From: Craspedostauros australis
Taxonomy: Eukaryota; Bacillariophyta; Bacillariophyceae; Mastogloiales; Achnanthaceae
DNA length: 64,000 bases
Reading direction: 5' to 3'
NCBI GenBank assembly: GCA_026770025.1
Contig: JAMXDE010000009.1
Span: 1,339,001 to 1,403,000 of the forward strand
Every line of letters starts with the position of its first letter. Position 1 is the first letter of the stretch. The notes below the pieces were generated by a model. The model was not told the origin of the DNA and did not search any database. It saw nothing but the letters and a program-made list of their open reading frames with translations. Positions 21,572 through 31,400 of this stretch are shown piece after piece. A program made the position numbers and the translations under genes.

Positions 21572-24500
21572 TTGTGGCGTGATTGGTGGATGGCCATAGT
21601 GAGCGGCAGTTGGATTAACAGTCTGATAGCACTCATTATATCATCAAACCAGTCTCGCGCGTACAAACTACAGGTTGCTGCGATTCAGTCCTCTGTTCGC
21701 ACCAGGAGGATCGGGACGGTGTCTGCGCAGAACACGCACGACGCCAGAGGTGTCCAGGCAAGGATGGAGATGGATTCACATGCGGATACGATCGTCGCTG
21801 GCAAACAGACTGTTGTGCTTCAATACACAGACAGGTGCTGCGATGTATCACCGTATACGGAGTCATACTCGCCCATCACGGATGTCCCCATCGTCACCGC
21901 AGCGACTGGATACACTTCCGCGAATGGAAGACGATACATCCTTGTCATGCACGAGGCACTGTACATGCCAGACCTTGACCATACATTGGTGAACCCGAAT
22001 CAGCTGCGCCATCATGGTGTGACTGTGCAGGACAACCCATATGGGGGGCAACCCATGGTGATAGCGCAGGACGAAGGCCGCTTCACTGCGTGCCTCAAGT
22101 CCGATGGCACCACCATCTACCTTGACACCTGGCGCCCGTCCACCTCCGACCTGCAGCAGCTCCCGCACGTGTATCTGTCATCCGACGCACCATGGGAACC
22201 GGCAAAAGTGCAATTCCCTCAAACACCGTATCACGAACAGGAGCAAATCGAGCTGAGGAACGCCAAGGCTGTCCACGTGCATCCAGGGGACTCCGAGGCG
22301 CACAGCGACGCCATTCACGATATCCATGCCTTCGACACCAGGCTCATCCAGTCAGTACAAGTCAGCGCCAAGGACATCGAGCTGCCAATCAAGACGGCCA
22401 CACAGACCGACGAAGCGACGATTCCACAGGAGAGTCCGATCACAGAAGCCGAGATACGACCTCCCAGGTCCTTCTTGTCGCCTGATCGCCACTCACGAAC
22501 GACGCCTGAAGAGCTCAGCGAGCGGTGGGGCCTCAGCATTGCTCAGGCCAGACTCACGCTCAACGCCACCACCAGGCATTTGGTCCGCTCTGCGCTCATG
22601 CCCTTGGCACGCAGATACAGAGCTGATCGCATGTACCTTCCCAAGCGTATCCACGGCACCATGGCCACCGACACGATGCATGCGCGATGTACTGACATCC
22701 ATGGGCGCAAATACTCCCAGATCTTTGCCAACAAGCAGTTCTTCGTCGAGGCGTACCACCTCGATCGCAAGTCGGAGGCACCTGACGCATTGGAGGCATT
22801 CGTACGCGAGTACGGTGCACCTGATCTGCTGATTGCCGACGGCGCTCCGGAGCAGGTTGGACGCAACAGCAAGTTCCAGGCGAAAGCACGTCGGTACCGC
22901 ATCCAGACACAAGTCTCGGAGGTTGGCCGGCACAAGCAGAACCCCGCTGAGGGCGTCATCCGCGAGTTGCGAAGGAAGTGGTACCGCACCATGTTTCGGT
23001 CCAACTGCCCGCGGCGAGTCTGGAGCTATGGGTTGACGTACATTGCCCGTATCATGCAGCGCACGGCCAGCAATGCTGGTGGGTTGGGCGGGAGGACGCC
23101 GATTGAGCACCTGACAGGTGAGACCCCGGACATCTCCGAGTACCTGGATTTTGCATTCTACGATCGTGTCTGGTTCAAGCCGGATGCGGGGTTGGGCGAG
23201 ATCCAGCTCGGGCGTTTCCTTGGAGTTGCTGATACCACCGGGAGCTTGATGTCATATTGGGGGCTTCCAGCTTCCGGCGTTCCTGTCGCACGGACGACTG
23301 TGCAACGGGTTACGAAGCTGGAGAAGGGCATTGACGAGCACAAGGCCCGTTTCCGGACCTTCGACGACGCGATATCCACTCGCTTCAAGGAGGAGCGGTT
23401 AGCAGTCGTCGGTGGCAAGCCTGCGCTGTCTGCCTGGGCGGAGCTGGTGGAGGACGACCCGGATTTTGCTGAAGAGTTTGGGCGCACGTTCGACAATCAT
23501 GCCGTGCCCCATGCGGACGATTCCTTCTCTCCTGACGAGTTCGACGGATACACCGACATGGAGTTATCCATCGATCGCGGGGGGGATTATCCTGAATTCG
23601 CGAAGGTGACAAAGCGGCTACGGGACAAGGATGGCAAGCCCATCGGCACTGCGTCTGACAATCCCATCACGGACACAAGGATGTACGAGGTGGAGTTTGC
23701 GGACGGCCACAAGCAGTCCATGGTGGCAAATGTCATCGCTGAGAACTTGTTCGCACAGGTCGACTCTGAAGGGTATCGACACGTCCTGCTGGACGCGATA
23801 CTCGATCACAGGGCCGATGAGAGCGCCATCAAGCAGCAGGATACATTAGTGACATCCAGCAACGGGGTTCGACGCCGACGAGAGACGACGGTGGGCTGGG
23901 AGATGCTCGTACAATGGAAGGACGGAAGCACCACATGGAATGCCATGAAAGACATGAAGGATTCATATCCGGTGCAACTCGCAGAGTATGCCACCCAGAA
24001 CCGCATCGCTGGAGAGCCAGCCTTTGCGTGGTGGATTCCGTTTGTCCTCAAGAAACGGGACCGCATCATATCCAAGACCAAATCCAAGTACTGGTCCAGG
24101 ACGCACAAGTACGGGGTTAGGGTTCCCAAGACGGTTAACGAAGCCAGGGAGATTGATCGGGAGAATGGGAATACTCTCTGGTGGGATTCGATCCTGAAGG
24201 AGATGAAGAACGTTCGACCAGCATTCGAGGCATTCGAAGGCAACGAGTCGAAGCTACCAAAGGGATACCAGCAGATCGAGTGTCATTTGATATTCGATGT
24301 GAAGCTGGGCGAGAACTTCCGACGGAAGGCAAGGCTCGTGGCTGGGGGACACAAGACCACAACACCATCATCCATCACATATTCGTCGGTGGTATCCAGG
24401 GACTCAGTGCGGATCGCGCTGACCATCGCCGCGATGAATGACCTGGAGGTGCTGGCATGTGACATCCAGAATGCATACCTGACAGCAGACTGCCGAGAGA

Positions 24501-25804
24501 AGGTCTGGACCAGGGCGGGACCGGAGTTTGCTGCTGAGGAAGGACAGATCATGCTCGTGCGCAAAGCTCTGTACGGGTTGAAGTCCTCCGGAGCAGCATT
24601 TCGGGCCAAAATGGCAGGTGTACTTCATGACAGCTCATTCCGATCATCGAAGGCTGATCCAGACGTATGGTTACGAGCGGCTACCAAACCCAACGGTTTC
24701 GAATACTACGAGATCGTGCTTTGCTATGTTGACGACGTGATGGCGATGAGCCATAAGCCCAGAGAGGTCATCGATGGTGTTGCTTCTGTCTTCAAATTGA
24801 AAGGGGACAAGGTTGAGCCGCCAGACATGTATCTTGGTGCATCACTCAGTCAGAAGAGCAATGAACATGGCACGCGGTGTTGGAGCGTGTCATCGGAGAA
24901 ATACTGCAAGGCAGCCATTGAGAACGTCGAGGAGAAGCTGGACAAGCAAGGACTACGACTACCATCAGGATGCCGGACACCATTCACTTGCAGCTACCAT
25001 CCAGCAGAAGATGAGACGCCAGAACTCAAAGCAGATGGATTGCGGCGGTTCCAGGAGCTGATCGGAGTGCTGCGATGGGCCATTGAGATTGGCAGAGTCG
25101 ACATCTTGCTGGAAGTGTCACTGCTGTCATCTCACCTCGCCATGCCACGGGTTGGACATCTCGAGCAGGCTTACCACATCTTCGGATACCTGAAGAACAC
25201 TTCGCGACGAACGATGCTGATGGACCCTGATCACCCCAGGATATCAGAAGACCGCTTCCAGTCATTTGAATGGGAGGATTTCTACCGTGATGCTGAGGAA
25301 GCCATGCCAATGGACATGCCAGAGCCCAGAGGCAACACAGCATCGACACATTGCTTTGTGGATGCCAACCACGCAGCTGACAAGGCGACAAGGCGATCGC
25401 AAACGGGGATACTAATCTTCCTGAATCGTGCACCGGTTCTATGGTACAGCAAGAGGCAGAACTCGGTGGAGACCTCTACCTTTGGGTCAGAGTTCACTGC
25501 GATGAGGCTCGCAGTGGAGATGGTGTCGTCGCTTCGATACAAGCTGCGCATGTTTGGGGTACCTATCGAGGGACCGACGAATATGTTCTGCGACAACGAG
25601 GCAGTCTTCAAGAATGCATCAACACCCCACTCGACATTGTCGAAGAAGCACCACAGCATCTCCTACCACCGATGCCGAGAGGCTGTTGCCAGCGGTATCA
25701 TTCGCATAGCAAAAGAGGATACCATGACAAACCTGGCGGACATATTCACGAAGACAATGGCAGCCCCGAAGCGTGAGATGCTGCTTGGTCGATTCTTGTA
25801 CTAA
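21572..25804 (+). CDS. pol: Copia Pol polyprotein
   Basis: About 1410 codons in the Gag frame. It opens directly after UGA-CAU with TTG; the first ATG is at 21590. Order: aspartic protease (MEMDSHADTIVAG, residues about 66-78); integrase with catalytic residues in ATDTMHAR, LIADGAPEQ and NPAEGVIREL (about 365-480); a chromodomain-like part (about 770-815, WEMLVQWKDGSTTW); reverse transcriptase with RKARLVAGGH, ALYGLKSSG and LCYVDDV; RNase H with HCFVDANHAAD, STFGSEFTAMR and MFCDNEAV. All catalytic motifs are intact and it ends with TAA shortly before the 3' LTR. It should be a functional enzyme set if translated; how it is expressed from behind the UGA is the open point. Confidence 0.93.
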   Translation: MWRDWWMAIVSGSWINSLIALIISSNQSRAYKLQVAAIQSSVRTRRIGTVSAQNTHDARGVQARMEMDSHADTIVAGKQTVVLQYTDRCCDVSPYTESYSPITDVPIVTAATGYTSANGRRYILVMHEALYMPDLDHTLVNPNQLRHHGVTVQDNPYGGQPMVIAQDEGRFTACLKSDGTTIYLDTWRPSTSDLQQLPHVYLSSDAPWEPAKVQFPQTPYHEQEQIELRNAKAVHVHPGDSEAHSDAIHDIHAFDTRLIQSVQVSAKDIELPIKTATQTDEATIPQESPITEAEIRPPRSFLSPDRHSRTTPEELSERWGLSIAQARLTLNATTRHLVRSALMPLARRYRADRMYLPKRIHGTMATDTMHARCTDIHGRKYSQIFANKQFFVEAYHLDRKSEAPDALEAFVREYGAPDLLIADGAPEQVGRNSKFQAKARRYRIQTQVSEVGRHKQNPAEGVIRELRRKWYRTMFRSNCPRRVWSYGLTYIARIMQRTASNAGGLGGRTPIEHLTGETPDISEYLDFAFYDRVWFKPDAGLGEIQLGRFLGVADTTGSLMSYWGLPASGVPVARTTVQRVTKLEKGIDEHKARFRTFDDAISTRFKEERLAVVGGKPALSAWAELVEDDPDFAEEFGRTFDNHAVPHADDSFSPDEFDGYTDMELSIDRGGDYPEFAKVTKRLRDKDGKPIGTASDNPITDTRMYEVEFADGHKQSMVANVIAENLFAQVDSEGYRHVLLDAILDHRADESAIKQQDTLVTSSNGVRRRRETTVGWEMLVQWKDGSTTWNAMKDMKDSYPVQLAEYATQNRIAGEPAFAWWIPFVLKKRDRIISKTKSKYWSRTHKYGVRVPKTVNEAREIDRENGNTLWWDSILKEMKNVRPAFEAFEGNESKLPKGYQQIECHLIFDVKLGENFRRKARLVAGGHKTTTPSSITYSSVVSRDSVRIALTIAAMNDLEVLACDIQNAYLTADCREKVWTRAGPEFAAEEGQIMLVRKALYGLKSSGAAFRAKMAGVLHDSSFRSSKADPDVWLRAATKPNGFEYYEIVLCYVDDVMAMSHKPREVIDGVASVFKLKGDKVEPPDMYLGASLSQKSNEHGTRCWSVSSEKYCKAAIENVEEKLDKQGLRLPSGCRTPFTCSYHPAEDETPELKADGLRRFQELIGVLRWAIEIGRVDILLEVSLLSSHLAMPRVGHLEQAYHIFGYLKNTSRRTMLMDPDHPRISEDRFQSFEWEDFYRDAEEAMPMDMPEPRGNTASTHCFVDANHAADKATRRSQTGILIFLNRAPVLWYSKRQNSVETSTFGSEFTAMRLAVEMVSSLRYKLRMFGVPIEGPTNMFCDNEAVFKNASTPHSTLSKKHHSISYHRCREAVASGIIRIAKEDTMTNLADIFTKTMAAPKREMLLGRFLY

Positions 25805-25815
25805 CGTGATAGCCA

Positions 25816-25923
25816 ACAGAGTCACATACAGAATCGCGCACAGAGTCGCACACAGAGTCGCACACAGAGTCGCAAACAGAGTCGCATACAGAGTCGCGCA
25901 CAGAGTCGCAAACCGAGTCGCGA
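25816..25923 (+). repeat. 12-bp tandem repeat, about 9 copies
   Basis: Nine imperfect copies of ACAGAGTCGCAC lie between the Pol stop codon and the polypurine tract of the young copia element. Most differences fall in the last two bases of the unit. There are no spacers, so it is a simple minisatellite within the element, not a CRISPR array. Confidence 0.9.
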
Positions 25924-26038
25924 TGCGTGAGGTTTTTAGGAGGCAAAATGCCGTTTTCCTACGCGCCAAAACCGGGGACGTCGGGCAGACACAGAGGGCG
26001 GTCCAGGGGACCGACAAGTGTCTACACAACGAGGGGAC

Positions 26039-26329
26039 AGAACGAGTTTTGGGATCATACGGGTCGTACCGTCTGTCAGTCGACCGTTGCGGTCATCTGG
26101 TCTTGTGCAATGACTCCTACGCGCCAACGGTGTAGCAGTTTCGTACGTGAGCATGTGTCAGCAACAGAATCCTGTCAGAGCAGGAGAGAACACACAGTTT
26201 CGAGGACCACAGCTCGAAACAGCAACAACAACAACAACAGCCACTAACGCTAGATAGGATCGTCTTCTGTGTGTCTTGAGGTCTCTCCTTTGCAGCACTT
26301 ACCAGCTTGCAAGCATCAGAATTCATTCT
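26039..26329 (+). repeat. 3' LTR of the young copia element
   Basis: 291 bp, identical to the 5' LTR. It is preceded by the purine-rich GAGGGGA and followed by TTTC, which also precedes the 5' LTR. Confidence 0.93.
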
Positions 26330-26798
26330 TTTCGGTGGTGCTCGTGGTCGTCCTCATCATCGTCCATCTCTAATCTATCTTCGAGGCTTAAGACTACTTC
26401 ACAGGACTCGATCAGATCAAGTTCAATCGTATATGACCTTTCACCGTTATATAGACGTTATAGATGATGTGAGACGTGGTTTTGAAAATCCAAAATCCAT
26501 TCACGCAGCAACACGAAACATCGAACACATTCCACACAAATCCTCCAGAAGAGCCTTGTTGTCATGCGACGGACGTGACATGGGTCTTCCTGAGGCAACA
26601 CGATCATGCACAAGCGAGCACAACAACACAGACCTTTCGCTGCAAGGCCATCACCAGCTGAGGCGAGAAGTGATGCAAGCAGAAGCAGCGTGAACAACCA
26701 AAGGGCGACGATAACACAAGCAAAAGGCATCCATCTCTGAAGGACCTCCCGCAGACAGCCATCGATAGACAGCAGCAGCAGCAGCAACACCAGCAATC
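26330..26798. other. Intergenic/leader upstream of the GGPP synthase gene
   Basis: This stretch follows the copia element directly. It contains a CTCGTGGTCGTCC-type pyrimidine-rich part and, just before ATG 26799, an AGC-rich leader (AGCAGCAGCAGCAGC). The insertion of the element about 470 bp upstream of the start could affect the promoter. No coding potential recognised. Confidence 0.5.
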
Positions 26799-28030
26799 AT
26801 GTCCGAAGATCACAAAGACAATGCCAGCGGCAACAGCAATGAAGGCAACGACGCCCAAGACCAGCGCAAGCCGTTGCTGCCGCACGAACCTGACGACCCG
26901 TTGCTGGAGGCCTTTCGGTACATCAACTCCATGCCAGGCAAGAATGTTCGCGGTCGTATGATCGACTGCTTCCAGCTATGGATGAAGGTGGAGTCGAACG
27001 AAGTTCTCGACGAGATCAAGGTACGTTGCGATGCTTGCTGTTGTGTCATGTTCGCGCTTTGCATACCAGCGTACATCAGTGCATCACGTTGCATTGCATT
27101 GTATTGCATTTCGCTCAAGCACCACTCACCTGTACCTTACACTTCCTTTCTACTCGCACACAATCGATTCGATGTTGACAATGAATCTCTCATCCAATTT
27201 CAACCCTCCGCGGTTTCATCCTGCATCAGAATATCGTTGGCGATCTGCACAATGCCTCGCTCATGATCGATGACATCGAAGACAACAGCAAGCTGCGACG
27301 GGGAATCCCTGTGGCGCACTCGATCTTCGGCATTCCCACCGTCATCAATGCGGCGAACTACGCATATTTTCTGGCATTGGAGAAGTGCCATGCGCTGCGT
27401 AATCCGCAGGCGATGAATGTGTTCGTGGGCGAGCTGCTCAATTTGCACCGCGGGCAGGGCCACGACATCTTGTGGCGCGATGATGTGCGATGCCCCACGG
27501 AAGAGCAGTACCTCGAGATGGTCAAAGACAAGACCGGGGGCTTGTTCCGTCTGGCCGTCGGGTTGATGCAGGCATTCGCGACGGACATGAAGGACAGCGA
27601 CTTCTCCCCGTTGGTGGACAACCTCGCATTGTACTTTCAAATCCGTGACGACTACATCAACCTCGCCGACGACGAGTACATGAAATCGAAGAGCTTCTGC
27701 GAGGACTTCACCGAGGGCAAATTCAGTTTTCCCATCATCCACTCCATCCGGAGCAACCCGGATGACACCCGAGTCCTTTCCATACTGAAGAAACGCACGG
27801 AAGATGTTGACGTCAAGAAGTACGCCCAGAGCTTGATGATCGAGCACGGCAGCTTGGAGTACACGCGGGCGAAATGCCGCGTCCTCAAGACGGAGATCGT
27901 GGAACAAATTGAGGTGCTGGGAGGCAACGAACCCTTGATGAAGCTGATGGACCTTCTGGATGTGCAACTGGAAGGCATCCATTCCGACAAGTCAGCAAGG
28001 AAGGAGTTGGATCGCATCGACCACACCTGA
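26799..28030 (+). CDS. Geranylgeranyl diphosphate synthase, type III
   Basis: Two exons, 26799-27020 and 27230-28030, give 340 residues. The 209-bp intron is phase 0 (GTACGT...CATCAG). The enzyme condenses isopentenyl diphosphate with allylic diphosphates to GGPP, used for protein prenylation and isoprenoids. First Asp-rich motif LHNASLMIDDIEDNSKLRRG (Asp pair 88-89), second FQIRDDYIN (Asp pair 214-215), then KSFCEDFTEGKFSFPIIH. DDYxN plus this tail is the animal/fungal GGPS1/BTS1 form, distinct from plant plastid enzymes. Exon 1 supplies the conserved EPDDPLLEAFRYINSMPGK. The length is close to the family norm but has about 25 extra acidic, Asn-rich N-terminal residues. No targeting peptide is evident, so a cytosolic or ER-associated enzyme is likely. 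Confidence 0.94.
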
Positions 28031-28460
28031 AGAAGTACAACAGAGCCCTCTAAACTATTATACTCAATAGCAGTTGAGTATTGTCCCTCGGTATTCTACA
28101 AATGGCACCGCACAGAACGATGCAACCCGCCGTGTCAAAGGAAACAAATGCAAGCACGAGTCGAAGATGGATCCCCAAGGGAATGCTACGTGTTCGTTCT
28201 GTCTTGGATTTGGTTTAGTCTTATTGTGGCTCCAGAGAGAGAGATGCTTCATGATTCGTTTCCCACTGTTCCAAAACACATCAGTGCAGGACTCCTCGAC
28301 GCGCGTTTGTCTCCGCCAACCGCTCTGCATGTTCATGCCTCTTCACGGGCAAATGCTGACAGAGATTCATTTCGACCGGCTACGAGTACGAGTATCATCC
28401 AATGGAAGTGAATTGAAGATGAATGGAACCATGTCATACGAGTGCTCGGTTGGTTGCATC
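28031..28460. other. Intergenic between converging genes
   Basis: 430 bp between the ends of GGPP synthase (+) and XRN1 (-). It presumably contains both 3' untranslated regions. Nothing else is recognised. Confidence 0.5.
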
Positions 28461-31400
28461 TCACTTGCCTTCTTCGTTGCCTGGCTGCTTCTCGGCTTGT
28501 GGGGGTGCAGCAGGTCCTGGCTGGGCCGGTGGACCACCACCGTTTGGATGAGCGCCTGGTGGCAATGGAACACCGAACACGGCGCCAGGCACCGGCATCC
28601 CCATCGGCATTTGTTGCATTCCCGGATGGCCCATGACCATTGGCTGCATTGGTACGGGGCCTGATGGACCTGCAACGAATGGCATCATTCCCATGTGCGG
28701 CATCATTGGGTACATCATGCCATGTGGGCCAGGGTGAGGTAGCTGCTGCTGTGGGGGTCCCGCCGGTGGCATCGGCGCTTCCTTGCCTTCCTCTGTGTAA
28801 GTGAAATTGAACGAGGACGGCGAGGCGTTCGCGGGGCCTTGGTCGTGCCTCTTGTTCGACATCATGCGAAGGACCTGATCAGCTGCGGTCTTGGGATGCT
28901 GTGGCGGGCCTTGTCCATTTTGGTGCATGACGGGCGGCGCTTGCATGCCAGGCACCATCCCAGGCATCATGTGTGGAATTGCCATGTGCATCGGCACTGG
29001 CAACGGCAGCGTAGATGCTTGCGGCGGGGGTGGTGGTGGTGGTGGTGGAGGGAATCCTGCATCTCCCCCGCCTGACGGAGCCGATGCTGCTCCACCCGAA
29101 GTGACACCGAGCAAGCTCTTGAGCCCAGCTGAGGCATCATTTTCTACCGCCCCTGCCCCTGCTCCAGCTGGCGGTGGTGCTGGTGGCATGGGCACAGCAT
29201 GAGAGTTGCCAACTCCAAGCATCGCTTTGAGCCCTTCGGCGCTGCTCAATGCTGCGGGCACGGTAGCCGCAGCAGCTGGAGCGGCAGCGGGTGTTGGATT
29301 CGCCTTGCCAGCGCCACCTCCCAAACCGAGCATGGCCTTCAATTGGTTGGCCTTGTTCTTGTCAGTTGCAGCGGCGGCTGGAGTTGGGGCCGTAGGTGCA
29401 GCCGCTGTGGCGGACGGGGCCACCTTTTTCGGCACGGGCGTCGTCTTGGCGACTTCGCCAGCCTTCTGCTCCATGAGCTTTCTCCAGTTCGCAATGCCAC
29501 TCTTGCCGACCTTCCGCGCGCCCTTGAAACCGATGCCCTTCGGTGGTGGGCCTTGAGCCTCCTTCCATCCAGCCTGCTTGCTGCGCGAATCCGACTGAGC
29601 ACGGCTCCTGGATCCTGCCCGTGATCCTGGATTGGCACGGTTCCTCGATGATGCTCGGCTTGATCCGCCGGATGGGGTGGGAGTAGTGCTGCGGTTGGGT
29701 GCGGTTTCTGCGTGAGTGTTCGAATCGGCCTCGATCTTGGACAGGAGATTGTTCATGGCAGCCTTGCCCGCGCCCTTCGCAACGAGCTTGTCGACGACGT
29801 CACCGCTACCATCGGCAGAAATCCTCAAGAGGTGCGCCCACATGCAGAGCTTGCCACGGAAGTTGGAGCAGTGGCCTTGGAGGGAGGTCCCTCCTACAAA
29901 TTCCTCGTCCATCACGACTTCCACGCATCCAGTCTTCGCCTCGTGGATCGTGATCACGGTTCCTCGGGCTCCGAATGGAATGCCCGTGGCGCACAGATTC
30001 ACGATGCGGTCACCCAAGCGTGGTTTTTCGTCGTTGTTGAAGTCGCCGGCGAGGATGACATCCGTTGCCTCGGTCGAGTTCTCCAAGTACAACGCGCTGG
30101 GAGGGATCTTGATGAGCGAGTCTGTTGGGAAGCCCTTCTTCTTGAGCGCGATGTTGCGCACTTGCGCTGCCTTCTCCACAGCCGCCACAGCATCCTGCGG
30201 CATCATTTCGGTGGAGATGGGCGTTCGTGGCAGCTTCGCACTCTCCACGTTGTTCAGCCACTTGCGGATCATTGGCAGCCACTCGGAACCGTTGGGGCCG
30301 AAGATCCTCTTGGCATCGTAACGCTTCTCGTTCGGGAAGTTGGCCAGCACGTGGAAGAGCTGGGGGAACTGCTGGCGGTACTCGTTCACCAGGCGGATAG
30401 CCTTCGGGGTGTACTCCCAGATGATGCGCTCCTTGGTGTCACTATAGCCATCGCCACCCTTGCGAGCGCGAGAGCTGCCGACCACCAGAACCGTGTCACC
30501 GGTCTCCCAGACGGACTTGGCTTGGTTGGATTTGCCCTTTGGCTTCTCCACACGTTGGCGCGTGTAACCGGCAACGCACATGCCGTCGGATGACTTCAGA
30601 TTCAGCCCGAGATCGTACTGGCCAGGCTCGAAGTTCAGGTTGCTCGTGATGCGCCCGAACAACGAGGGCGCCAGCTTGAGGATGCGGGCAGCGTCGGCCG
30701 ACGAGATGTAAGATTCGAAGATGCTACGCGCGAGGGCGTGGCCGAAGGGGACTTCGGGTGGCATCACTTGGACCTTGACGGCCACCTTGTTTGCATCGGC
30801 GACGCCTGCAATGGATCCAGAGCATCCACGGTACTTGCCCTTCGTGAGGACGACCTTGGAGTCTGTTGGGAATCTGTCTGCAATCTGTAGCGGACCACGC
30901 TGGATGAAGCGCGGGTCGGGCGCTGGAGCCTGCCAAAGCGCAAGCTGCAGCGGGACGTCTGCCAATTCCTTTCCGAACACCTTCTTGGTGGAACCGTCGG
31001 AGAGGTTTGACTTCATTCCCTGGAGGGGGTTCACCTTGATTCGGATCTTGACCTCGCCGATTTCGACACCTCCGGTGCCTGGGATGCCAAGTCCTGTCTT
31101 GTATCCCTCCCTCATGCCCTCGGCTTCCTTGATCCACGTGTCCTGCTGCTTCTTGTCGAAACGTTGCACTTTGTGCTTGCTGTTTCCCTTTCCCTTCGAT
31201 TTACCCTTTTTCTTGGCGAGTGTCACCTCGCATGTCCTGTCGGAGACTGATACAACACGGCCCTCGTGCATCATGGGCCAGTTCACGAACAGCGATTTGC
31301 CAAGCACGTTCTCGGCCAGGACTTCGACTGGCGGGAGGGCAGGCATCTCGTGCAGGGTGAGGAGCGTGTTCGGGTACTTGGACGGCATGCCGAAGCAGTT

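Larger units (their letters stand above)
19670..26329 (+). mobile_element. Young, apparently intact Ty1/copia (CoDi-like) retrotransposon
   Basis: A 6.66-kb plus-strand element has two LTRs that are identical over 291 bp (19670-19960 and 26039-26329). Long Gag (20129-21568) and Pol (21572-25804) frames are uninterrupted except for one UGA between them. A purine tract GAGGGGA directly precedes the 3' LTR. A possible 4-bp target duplication TTTC is at 19666-19669 and 26330-26333. LTR termini read AGAA...TTCT rather than TG...CA, so exact ends are tentative. Domain order protease, integrase, RT, RNase H is copia; the DSHADT protease and the chromodomain-like part before RT are features of diatom CoDi-type elements. 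Identical LTRs mean a recent insertion. Confidence 0.95.

Noticed and set aside
25816-25923. CRISPR-like array
   Set aside because: Units of 12 bp without spacers in a eukaryotic retrotransposon: a minisatellite.
29712-30593. Plus-strand open frame of 293 codons opposite XRN1
   Set aside because: It overlaps the conserved XRN1 coding sequence and has no domain.
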